Shown in pieces: positions 1-15,014 of a stretch of 64,000 nucleotides of DNA. Numbering within the stretch: position 1 is the stretch's first letter; each line of letters begins with the position of its first letter. The notes below the pieces were generated by a model, which made no database searches, was not told the origin of the DNA, and saw only the letters and a list, made by a program, of their open reading frames with translations. Origin of the DNA: Oryza sativa Japonica Group (lineage: Eukaryota; Streptophyta; Magnoliopsida; Poales; Poaceae); assembly GCF_034140825.1 (NCBI RefSeq), contig NC_089044.1:22932001-22996000 (forward strand). Reading direction: 5' to 3'. Position numbers and translations under genes: made by a program.

Positions 1-164
1 GCATAAATTAAAGCAAACCATACATTGTTGTCAATTGTATTCTCTAGATATGACTAGCAGTTCTTATATAAATCTCCCCAGAAACAGCATGCACTCATTA
101 GCCACTATACGATACCATTTGGTATTAACATTTCTTTGGTCCAGCCATACTGCCAATTACTCAT

Positions 165-335
165 GAACCCTGGCTACAGATCAGGCAAAACAAGGAACAT
201 TTCATATTTTCTGTGAATTAGAAGGCTCAAATTTTAGCTATACCAGATGACAATACCCCCTATCACAAATTCAGCAACTACTCCAGAAGGCCCAAAACTT
301 TTAAGCCTGCATTCCAATTCCCAAGCACTAAGTGT
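165..335. repeat. Diverged direct duplication, copy 1 (partner 1700-1860)
   Basis: The stretch from GAACCCTGGCTACAGATC to CCTGCATTCCAATTCC aligns in the same orientation with 1700-1860 (GAACCCTAGGCTACGGATC to CCCGCATTCCAGTTCC). Shared blocks include CAGC-ACTACTCCAGAAGGC. The two copies lie about 1.5 kb apart inside intron 1 of the WRAP73-type gene. Confidence 0.75.
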
Positions 336-987
336 GTGCACCCAATATGATGCCCATTGGATGTCAGTACATACTAGGAGATGATTGTGAATTGGTAATC
401 TCTCTCCTACACAGTTTCAACAGTTATTACATAGAATATATGGCCGACAGATTGTCTTATTAATACAATATATTCCTAGAGTTATACTGTTCACAAATAT
501 GCAAAAGATTTGTGGGGTTATATAATAGTACAATGTATTCAGGCATTTATTGCTGTGATATGATTAAAGGTATGTTAAAGGGTCAGTGTTCACCAAGGCA
601 CTATCAGATAGTGGATCAGTACAGTCCTTGCCCGCCCAGCCAGATACAAAGCTAGAAATGAGGGAGGGGCCAGCAAGAAGGCCAAACCAAGGGAGCAGAG
701 AGTTGAGCATCCGCAGTACAAGTAGCGGCGCCAATTAGCCAATTACAGTGATGGGGCTGAAAAATTCAGGCTGAGTGGAGGCAAAATCTGGTGCCTGAAA
801 GATGTACTTCTCACCTCAGATCTGGCCAACTTAAAGTAGAACAACAGACAACATAACCTGAGAGGTGGCATGCAGACATGGTGGTGGAGGATGACGATGC
901 CATGGCTGCACCCCTACTTGCTCGCTCAGTCTCAGTCTCCTATGCCAGAATGTAATGTAATGCCGCTGCTCTGTGTGCATGTTGTGA

Positions 988-1014
988 CGGGGGTGGGGGT
1001 GGGGGTGGGGGGGG
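988..1014 (+). other. G-run repeat with G-quadruplex potential
   Basis: A run of GGGGGT units followed by eight G lies in intron 1 of the WRAP73-type gene. On the gene's own strand it is C-rich. Four or more G-tracts with one-base loops satisfy the usual G-quadruplex pattern. Function is unknown. Confidence 0.7.
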
Positions 1015-1911
1015 ATAGCCTATTTTGTCGCTTTTGAGAAAACATTAAATGCTAGGCCTAGGCCTTAAGCTTGCCTACTCCCTTGTACGTAGTCCGTATA
1101 CGTACTAGGGCAATGCCAGCTACCCCAAATTGTCTATTGCCTCCACCTTTGCCCCATTATCTACTTTCTCATAGGTACTTCCTCTCCTCTAAATCATTCC
1201 CCTTCCCTTCCCACTCAGCATCTCCCTATCACAGGGCCCGTCGTGCCCACCATGCATGTCTCCATACCTTCTTAGATCATCGAGAAGGATAGCAAGTCTA
1301 TGATGTCAAGCTCTACCTTAGACTTCCTACAGCCACCCTAGGCAAGCTGACCTCCTAGCGCACCTATTTTGGCAAAATCGTGGTAGGAGGGTGCTGCCTA
1401 AAACTAGAAATTTCCATGTCAATCACACCAAATAAAGAAATATTTTCACTGTTTAGTTGGTGAGCCTATATTATACATATCTGGCTTATCGAATATAGAT
1501 ATCATATCTACAGAAGTATTTGAACAATGAGTAGGCTGATGATTTTAATCGTAGGTATTAAAGGCACAGTACAACATATAGTCTCATTATCACTCTCCTC
1601 AAACATAAACATGCATATCATGGTATCTAGTCCGCACAATTGAGCAGGTAATCTAGCTAGCTTGGTACTGATTTCGTCCATCCAGTACAAACCTACCCTG
1701 AACCCTAGGCTACGGATCGGGCAAAACTAGGCGCAATTCCTGAACCAGAACACTCAAAATTGAGCCCAGCGGTAGATGGCATTTCCCCCAACCCCAGATT
1801 CAGCGACTACTCCAGAAGGCACAAACCCTAAACCCGCATTCCAGTTCCGGACCACTAAAACAGGATCAAGCGGGGGAGGAAGGAGGTGAGGGGGGGGAAT
1901 GGCGCGGATAC

Positions 1912-2028
1912 CTTGAGGGAGACGACGTCCCGGACGACGAGGCGGTAGTCGACGGCGACGGCGAGGTAGCGGCCGTCGGGGGAGAAGCAGCACGGCCCCG
2001 TCTGCTTGTACGCCTCCGTGAACTCCAT
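1912..2028 (-). CDS. WRAP73: WRAP73/WDR8-type WD-repeat protein, first coding exon only (partial)
   Basis: The first exon encodes 39 residues (MEFTEAYKQT, GPCCFSPDGRYLAVAVDYRL, VVRDVVSLK) and ends at a clean AAG|GTATCC donor. The pattern C-x-FSPDGRYLA-x-V-x-YRLVVRDV matches the N-terminus of WRAP73 (WDR8), a WD40 protein that in animals and fungi acts at centrosomes or spindle poles; its plant role is less clear. The remaining exons must lie beyond the left edge, because nothing in 1-1911 encodes the expected next blade. The ATG at 2028 is the only one that gives the family N-terminus. The exon is GC-rich like other grass first exons. The gene is divergent from the glycine-zipper gene that starts at 4301. 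The gene assignment rests on one exon. Confidence 0.82.
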
Positions 2029-2349
2029 CCCTTCGCCTTCCCCTTGTCACGCGGCGGCGGGCGGGCGGGCCCGGCGCCGGATCGGGCGGCGGAAGCGAGA
2101 CCGGGGGGCTCTCGCCGGCGTCGAGGTGGGGGAGAAGAATGCAAATCTACTCGCCTGAAATTTTTTTTTCCCTTGCTATTTTGGACGCCCCGTGGTTGGA
2201 ATTTGAAATTGTTTGGAGGGTAGAGATGATAAGTGGGAACGTATGTACGCGCGCCACCGCCTAACGAGTGGGAACGTTTGTCTGTGCCCGTAGAGCGGAG
2301 CAGCGGTAGGCTCCTCCAGGCTCCAGTGCACCCGATCGTTGTCGTTGAT

Positions 2350-3085
2350 ACGGTGAGAATCGTGTAATCCCACCTTAAAATTTTTCAGCATGTCATATCG
2401 AATGTTTGAACATCTATATAAAGTAGTATTAAATATAAACGCTAAAAAATAACTAATTACACATAGTGCGACTAATTTGCGAGATGAATTTTTAAGACTA
2501 ATGGCTCCATGATTTGACAATATTGTGCTATAGTAAACGTTTGCTAATGACGGATTAATTAGGCTTAATAAATTTCTCTCGCAGTTTACTAAACGGCTTG
2601 TTTGGTAACTCGAGGGAAGGGGATTGGGAGTTTACACGAGGGAATTGATGATGAGATTAAGATAGGAATTTGATTTTTAATCCCAATATCTTGTTTGGTA
2701 AAGGTGATGGAAATTAATAGGGAGTTTAGGAGATTAGGTCATTAATAAAAAAAGGATGGCTGAGATTCGTTTAAACAACGTAAAGGAGGAATTCCCTCCC
2801 AATTACCTGTCCCTACTCAAGTATTGAAAAGGAGGGAGTTCCTTCCTCAATTCTCCATCCCCATCCCACTAAAATTCTCATGCCTCCCATCCAAACAAAA
2901 ACACTTAATAGCATCATCTCTCTAAACTCCCAATCCCTGCTAAAAACTCCCTCCAACCAAACAGGCCGTAAGGGATTATGTAATTAGTTTTTTTATTAGT
3001 GCCCGAACACCCCATACGACACCCTATATAATACTCGATGTGACACGCCAAAACTTTACACCCATGAATCTAAACACCCCCATAC
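2350..3085 (-). mobile_element. Old Tourist-like (PIF/Harbinger-type) MITE, split by a younger MITE
   Basis: The two arms, about 2350-2592 and 2972-3085, resemble the elements at 25466-25806 and 31229-31567 read in reverse. Shared blocks include CATATCGAATGTTTGAACA, ATTAATTAGGCTTAATAA, TGTAATTAGTTTTTTTATTA and CTCGATGTGACACG. A 376-bp MITE at 2593-2968 sits between the arms. Terminal repeats are worn, so the outer limits are approximate. This is a non-autonomous DNA transposon with no coding capacity. Confidence 0.7.
2593..2968. mobile_element. Tourist-like MITE (ACGGCTTGTTTGG termini) inserted into an older MITE
   Basis: The ends ACGGCTTGTTTGG and CCAAACAGGCCG are inverted repeats. TAA occurs on both sides (2590-2592 and 2969-2971), as expected for the 3-bp target preference of PIF/Harbinger elements. 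The interior has matching inverted blocks such as GAGGGAATTGATGATGAG and the AACTCCC-rich right end. It interrupts the element at 2350-3085 and is therefore younger. Confidence 0.75.
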
Positions 3086-4300
3086 TCCTACATGAGTTGT
3101 AAAAAAAAAGATTATTACTTACTATACAATTTTCTTTCATGTATTTATATATTTTGTAATTTGATCAATTATTCAAATGTTTCAAATGACTGTGTTGTAT
3201 GGTGTGATTTTTGGAGAAAAAAATGCAATTTACATTCTTGATAAATCATTCAAAGGTTAAAAAATAATTGAGGTGATGTGGTTTCATGAAATAAAAAGAT
3301 AATTAGTATTAACTATATTTAGTAGATATGAACTTTATAGGTATATACGATACTTTGTTTGTCGATGTTTTTTAGCCTTCTATCCACGATTTTAAATGTA
3401 TACAGTTTATTACCCCTTTGTTTCATAAAAGTACATATAATTTTAGACCGGCAATGTTTTAGTTTCATCGGTCCTGTCTTATATCAAACTTATATGAATA
3501 TTAAAGAAAAAGAAAGGACAACATATTACTTAAGCATATTACGTTCACCATGTAAATTCCATTCATAATAATCAAACAACTAAAAGATATCAATGATCTA
3601 ATCAAAGCAATTATTAGTCAAAACAGCCAAATACTTAAAAAAAAGCTAATTATTCTTCCATTGGTAAGAAAACAGTCGGAATCAGCAGCATCTCTTCAGA
3701 ACTAACCGGTAATTGACCATATTTATCATTTAAACTACTCAGTATCAACATTAATACGATAAAAAAATTAGAAAAAACAAAATTTAAAAATAGACAAAAA
3801 CGGTACGATCGGAAATAGTACCCCTTAAACAGAAACGACGTCTGGTCGATCGAGAATTTCCGTGACCATTTTCATCCCTAGGTAAGTGACATAAGCATCG
3901 ACAGCGAAGTGTCTATAATAACTCATTGATCTCAAGATACGTCGACCCATTATTTGAAGGAAATCAGATAAATATATGCGCGTATTTATAGGAGTTAGCG
4001 TGCGCGTGTTTATATAAAACCATGAGTCATACCATGTTATTTGAAAAATAAATTATGAAAAGGGAGGGGCTATAGAGGACCCATGTAGAACGTGACAATG
4101 TCAGCCAAGGATATAGAAAGGCTGCATCCATCTTCCAGCCCAGGAACACAGTCGCAACTCTTAATCTCAAAAGTCCAAAAAACACCCTTGTAGTCTTCTT
4201 AGCCAGTGGCAATAAGCCCAAGACCCAACGGCGGGCTGACGGCTCACAATTCCCATCCTGCCGCCGGCGGCTACCGCGGGCGGTGCTCGACTCGACCTCG

Positions 4301-7014
4301 ATGGCGAGCTCGCGGGAGCGGAGGCTTCCGCCGCCGGCGTACCGGATGGAGAACCCCTTCAGCGTGAAGGTGCTCCAGGTCTTCACCGGCTTCGGCGTCG
4401 GCTGCGGCGTCGGCATCGGCGTCGGCCGCCCCATCTACCTAGGTATAGCAAAGCTTCCGAAGCTAAGTGATTCCGCCGTTTCCTGGATAGTTTGGGTCTG
4501 GGGATTGGGATGGACATCGATCCGGTCGGCCATGAGTCGGTGGGTTTCGCATTTCGTCGAGCGGCTGAGGGTTGTGATTATTGCCCGCCCCTGGCTTGTG
4601 GCCATTTCGTCGAACAGTTCGTGTCGTGTGTCACCGCACATAGTTCCATTGCTTGAACTGTGGATAAGATAGTAGATGATAAAAATGGGATGTTTGCTGG
4701 TGCATAGGAATACAGTTTACTTTTAGTTAAGTCTACTAGTCTGTCGAACTGACACTGGTATTGTGCACTTCCCCTCTTCACAGACTACAGACCACAGTTA
4801 CTGCCCCATACTGCCATACTATAGGGCATTTAGGGCTCGATGATTAATTTCAATGACTTTAAGTAGTTGGCTTCTGTCTTGATGGATAGGTGTCATACCG
4901 GGGCTTAATCAAGTTATGACCGCAACAAGGGGCGCAACGGATGCCTTTTCAGGCGTAACAAGGCATGTTAATTCCGCTGTAAGTAAAGATAATCCTTGTG
5001 TAACCACGAATAATTAGGTGCCAATCACGTTAGTAGGATACTTTTGACTTATGTTAATCTAATTATGTATTTTGGACTTGTCTCGATCTAATTCTGCTGT
5101 TTTTCTTCCTTATTTTTGTGCTCTAGCTAAGGAAGTCAGGGTTAAAGAACATTGAAGCAGGCATTGGCTGTGGAGTTGGTATAGGCCACGGTTTTGGAAT
5201 AGGTACATATTGCAGCTTTTCCATGTAGTTAGTCCTCTAAATTTTCTTTTGGTGCTGTCCTAGTAGGAACTATTGTCAGTCAAGGTCATCTTTTGTGCTT
5301 GATATCCTCATATCTTGAGCATATCTTTCCTGTTTATTACTTTTGCAGTGATCACGCCATTTTTTTTAACATTTGTATTATCAGAAACCAAAACATGTGT
5401 TCTTGCTAGGCGGTGGCAATGTCATGCTTTATTCATAGTTTCTTTTTTATACAGCAATCAGATTAAATTTAGGCACCTGGTGAATTGGTGATACTTTGAT
5501 TCTTTTGTATGTTTTTTATTTTCATTGACTGCTGCAGCAGATCTATCAGTTCATCTAATCTAGTCCAAAAATGAAGTGATAATTGAGGGGACTCATTTAA
5601 TAGAACCACATTTCATACTTTCGCACCTAGCATACTAGCACACTCCCTAAATAGGATCCATGGAAATATCTATAATATCTGCAACGCTTCCAGGTCATTG
5701 TTTTTGTTAGTAGAAATCATCAGCTGCCAAGCCTCTGCTATTTTACTCTTATTTATATTCTATATCAAATGCTACACATCTGTTAAATATTTTTCTTGCA
5801 TAAGCATGCAAACTTGTTTGATCTGAAGCTGAACCATTAAGTATCTCAATACTCAGGAATTGCATTGAAGCCACAAGTAATTCATGGAATTCAGTCAACC
5901 GTTGGAGTACAAACCTAAACTTTGATCACCTGAATTTTTCTTTGTTTCCCTTTTTGGTGTATGAATTCTAAGGGAACTTTTTCTCTAGGAACTTATGTCT
6001 AAGTTCACTTCTAGGCTGAAGGATACCCCAACTTTGTCATCTGCACCAAATATGGCTGGTTCTGTGCCTAGCAATGGACAAGCTCCCAATGGTGTGTCCA
6101 TTGATCTAAAGGCTAAGACCACGAAAAGTAATTTCCACCATACAAGTAATGAAACATCACAAGTAAAACCAGCTCCTGGGTTGCAAAGCCAGCATGGAAT
6201 GCAACCAGATATGACTGAAAGTCGGACTGAAAAGGTTGTTGCCAACTTTCTACAGTCTCCCCTGTTCCAGGATGAAACCAAGATGGACATCAGAGATGTG
6301 GTATGCACTAAAACATTACCTCAAATATCTAACCTGCACTATATATATTGCACAATTATGGGTTGCCCCTATGCCTCTCGCTGCTAAAATTTGCTTAGTC
6401 AGACATGTTATTCATGGACTTTGAACACTCTTTTCTTTGTTCTTTTTGCAGGCTAGAAATTCACATGGGATGGATAATGTGCTGGAATTGGTGAGTCCAG
6501 TTATACCTAGTGTTTCTTATGCTATACTCCATAATCCCACTCTTGCTTGGTTGTTCCATCCTCATTCTTTGAATTTGATATGTTCTACTCACGCCATCCC
6601 ATACAGCCCCCTTAACATGAAGCGCCTCTAATAGTCTAATATTTTTAACAAGTAATGTAGCATTAAAACATGATTTCACAAGTAAAGTTCTATAACAGAA
6701 TTTTGTCTTGCATTTGTTTTAAAACTTAGTTCTGTATAGTGTACAGAATGGTCCACGGTTGTCTTTCTACCTATGTTTATGCCTTCACTGCTGTCTGCTA
6801 ACTGAGCTTTTCATTTCTGACCCAGTTGCTGAAGCACCAAAGAATTATTGACGAACTGCGGGACGAGAACGACAAGCTCCGTCAAATGCTCATAGAAGAA
6901 CTCAAGGTTTCACCTTCCAAGTTACAATTAGATCATAAAAATGGAGTGAAGGCCTACAACCCATGCTCGGACTGCTTTGATTGCCGGAGGCGAAGTCGAA
7001 AAACAAGAAGATGA
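4301..7014 (+). CDS. Uncharacterised glycine-zipper / coiled-coil plant protein (7 exons, 298 aa)
   Basis: The exons are 4301-4442, 4890-4978, 5127-5202, 5857-5906, 5989-6300, 6452-6490 and 6826-7014. All introns are GT-AG and the frame is continuous to a TGA. The start ATG gives MASSRERRLPPPAYR. I do not recognise a named family. Visible features are two glycine-zipper segments, residues about 30-43 (GFGVGCGVGIGVGR) and 89-104 (GIGCGVGIGHGFGIGI), which could pack as membrane or helix-helix interfaces. A serine/asparagine-rich middle (about 115-215) follows. Near residues 236-262 there is a charged heptad-like coiled coil (LLKHQRIIDELRDENDKL). A C-terminal CxxCxxC (PCSDCFDC) precedes a basic tail. 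The zipper copies sit on exons 1 and 3, separated by a linker with MTATRGATDAFSG. The gene lies 1 kb upstream of the CDC7-like kinase in the same orientation. No function is inferred. Confidence 0.85.
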
Positions 7015-7999
7015 TAATGGAATTGCAGGATTGCATTTTGGCTATTTTCGCAATCCTTTGCAATTTCTTGGATTCTTCAGTAGCTAAATAGTTCATCGGA
7101 TTAGCTTTCGACATAATATCCTCAGCAGAAGATCCACTCTTGTTGTTCAGGCCAGTTATGTTACCTATCTCCTGAACATTCGTGAACACTTGATCCAATT
7201 GATGCGTTACTTCTGTGCTGAACATGCGCAGACTGATAGCATCACAGCAGTACGTGATTTTAGTTCTCTCTTTGGATTCTATTCAATGCAGTCAAATCTA
7301 AAATCATTAGTAGATGCAAAACTATTAAGGTTTAAAATATAAAATTTATATTAGTAGATTATCTGTGAAAAACTCTTTTATATAGTTATATTTTAAATAT
7401 TTTTTATAAATATAACTTTTTATAGCATAACCGTATAGTTTGAGAAATCAATGACAAAACATTTGTACCGGAGGCGGTAATACCTTTTTCTTTTCTGCCG
7501 AAGTAGAGAGTTTTCTTTCCTTTTTTTTTTTGTGATAGGAGTTGAGAGTTGAGACGTGCCAGGTGGAGTTCTACTGCAGCAACGGGGGAGGCTGCTTTTC
7601 TGTGTACGCTGGTGTTTGGGCCGTAGCAATTACAAGCCCGAGAGAGGGAAAACCGCGCGGGAAACGCCACGTGCTCAGATCCACCCGCTCCCCAAAACTC
7701 CCACCCCCCCGCACCAAAATTTTTCCCGCCTCCCGCCCACCACCAACCCACAAAATCGCACAACTCCAAGGTCCAAATCGCAAAAAACCAACCCCTCCTC
7801 AAGTGAGAAACCAACTCCAAGGACCAAATCGCAAAAACACCACCCCCTCCTCAAGAACAAGGTAGTAGTAGTGTACTAGTGTTCCCCCCATTCTCTCTCC
7901 CATTCCCCAAATCCTCCGCGGCGGCGGCGCCTCCTCCTCCCATGCCTTCCGAGCACTAGCGCGGCAGATCCGATCCGAGCCCCCTCCGCCCTATCTCCG
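7015..7999. other. Intergenic region and probable leader of the CDC7-like kinase gene
   Basis: The AT-rich 3' flank of the glycine-zipper gene gives way at about 7480 to CA/CC-rich sequence. A 51-bp unit beginning CAACTCCAAGG is present twice (7761-7855). I see no coding sequence. The GC-rich part from 7880 to 7999 probably belongs to the 5' untranslated region of the kinase gene. Confidence 0.55.
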
Positions 8000-13272
<5,273 letters not shown>

Positions 13273-13494
13273 TTGCCTCCACCAGCAAATTAACCAGTGT
13301 GCCAATAGTCTTAACTATTTTGCTCCCTCAGATGTTGATGTAACCATGTAAATACTATATATACCCCCCAAAAATATGTAAGATGTCAAATGTACCAATG
13401 TTTGCTCCAGATGGCAGCGTGATGTACTGGTGTTGAATTCATGCACGATGATCATGTGCTACTTGATGTACCTGTCAATGTTGATAGACTGATA

Positions 13495-13680
13495 GTGGGT
13501 CACTGACGTGTGGGCCCAACTTTTGTGGGACGTGGGTCACTGACGCGCTCCTTTGTGGGACGTGGGTCATTGAAGTGTGGGCCCAACCTTTGTGGGACGT
13601 GGGTCACTGACGCGCTTCTCTGACAAAGTTAGATGGACGTGGGTTACTGACGTGTGGGCCCAACCTTTGTGGGTCCCACA
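13495..13680. repeat. Alternating two-type minisatellite
   Basis: Units of about 37 bp (GGGTCACTGACGTGTGGGCC then CAACCTTTGTGGGACGT) alternate with shorter units (GGGTCACTGACGCGC then CTTTGTGGGACGT or a variant). The order is long-short-long-short-long, giving a composite period of roughly 67 bp. The array lies about 220 bp downstream of the kinase stop codon. Confidence 0.8.
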
Positions 13681-14078
13681 TATCAGTGACAAAGTCCCTC
13701 TGACTTTATGTCAGAGGAGACTCGTCCAGACTGATAATACCAACCAGTAGACCATTTTGCTTCCTGGAATCGAATGGGGAAAAAAATTTTCTCCACTTTT
13801 GTTCATTATTGTTCACTTCTTTTTTATATATGCGGTGTACATTTCGTGCGTACCACACGGTATACGTGGTCTACCATTGAACCGTATACGTGGTCTACCA
13901 TTGAACCATCCGCATTCTGCTTCATCAGTCAACATCATTCACTCGTATGTACTCCATCTGCCATGCCATTTCGCAGCAATTGCAACGCTTTGCTCACCAC
14001 GCGTCGCGCATAACCCTCCTGATTTCTTATCCAAAACGATTTTGTCAAATACTAAACCCAAACAAAACCACCGTCTAA

Positions 14079-14352
14079 GGGGCTATTCACTTTGATGCCA
14101 AAATAAATCTTACTAAATTTTTACAATACCAAAATTTTGGTAAGGTTGATAATATTGCCAAATTTTGGCAAGATAGCTATTTTAGATGTGTTCACTTTAT
14201 TGCTAACGTACATGCACCCAATTTTGGTCATTACTATGCAGTTGCCAAATTTCTAGGATATTTACCAAAGTTAAGAAATCAAACAGATGCACATTTTTTT
14301 TACTTTATTAAAAAATTGTATGGATTAAAATGACATCAAAGTAAACAGCCCC
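14079..14352. mobile_element. Tourist-like MITE A (GGGGCTRTTYACTTTGATG termini)
   Basis: The left end GGGGCTATTCACTTTGATG and right end CATCAAAGTAAACAGCCCC are inverted repeats of about 19 bp. TAA flanks both sides (14076-14078, 14353-14355). The interior repeats CCAAATTTTGG motifs. The element at 50523-50726 looks related (similar ends and internal CCAAAATTTTGG). It has no coding capacity. Confidence 0.85.
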
Positions 14353-14355
14353 TAA

Positions 14356-14592
14356 GGCTGAGTTCGGATGGGGGGAGATGGGAACCCAACTCCTGCGTAC
14401 GGAAAACAGAGCAGTCTATTAACGCGTGATTAATTAAGTATTAGCTAATTTTTTTCAAAAATGGATTAATTTTATTTTTTAAGCAACTTTCGTATAGAAA
14501 CTTTTTTAAAAAAACACCGTTTAGCAATTTAAAAAACGTGTGCGTGGAAAACGAGAGAGAGGGAATGGGAAAAGGTGCATGCGAACACAGCC
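14356..14592. mobile_element. Tourist-like MITE B (GGCTGAGTTCGGATG termini), abutting MITE A
   Basis: The left end GGCTGAGTTCGGATG and right end CATGCGAACACAGCC are inverted repeats, flanked by TAA at 14353-14355 and 14593-14595. The internal block ACTTTCGTATAGAAAC recurs inverted in the fragment at 25209-25365. Its left TAA is also the right target duplication of MITE A. Confidence 0.85.
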
Positions 14593-15014
14593 TAAATGTT
14601 GTCCACTTCCCCGGCTGAACGGCAACCAGATACAAGTAACCACCACAAGCCGTTAACCCCGTTGTTTACCTCCTCCTTGATAATCTAACAGCGTTTAATT
14701 CCCTTCAAACAATAATATTCCGTTGGATTCAAAACACTAATCCAATATACAGGATTCAAAATTCAAAATGGATTTGCTCCAAAATTCAGAATTTGTTTGT
14801 ATTTCGGATGGATACTGTGTGGTGTGTGTGTGGCTGAAACCGCGAGGCCGCCGCGAGAGTCGAGAAGCAGCAACAGATGCAAAAGGAGAAGAGGCCGAGA
14901 AGGGAAGGCAAGCGAAGCAACCACACCAGGCACCAAGGCACCAACCAACCGCGCGTCGAAGCTTCTGGGCCACGCCGCCACAAAAGCCGAAGCGGAAAGG
15001 AAAAGCCTCCCTCG

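Larger units (their letters stand above)
1..1911 (-). other. Intron 1 (left part) of the WRAP73-type gene
   Basis: This is non-coding, AT-rich sequence downstream of the exon-1 donor on the minus strand. It holds a G-rich run (988-1014) and a diverged direct duplication (165-335 versus 1700-1860), both described separately. I see no exon that continues the WD-repeat protein here. Confidence 0.7.
2029..4300. other. Divergent intergenic region (WRAP73-type gene / glycine-zipper gene)
   Basis: This 2.3-kb spacer contains the nested MITE pair at 2350-3085. The stretch 3086-4020 is AT-rich with no gene I can support. The last 250 bases before 4301 are GC-rich and probably hold the 5' leader of the plus-strand gene. 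Confidence 0.6.
13273..15014. other. Intergenic region, CDC7-like kinase to MSRA4
   Basis: This spacer holds the minisatellite (13495-13680), a 24-bp direct repeat containing GTATACGTGGTCTACCATTG twice (13859-13906), and the abutting MITEs at 14079-14592. About 250 bases of GC-rich probable 5' leader of the next gene follow. I see no additional gene. Confidence 0.6.

Noticed and set aside
5985-6308. Minus-strand open frame opposite exon 5 of the glycine-zipper gene
   Set aside because: It is antisense to a supported exon, with no domain or splice context.
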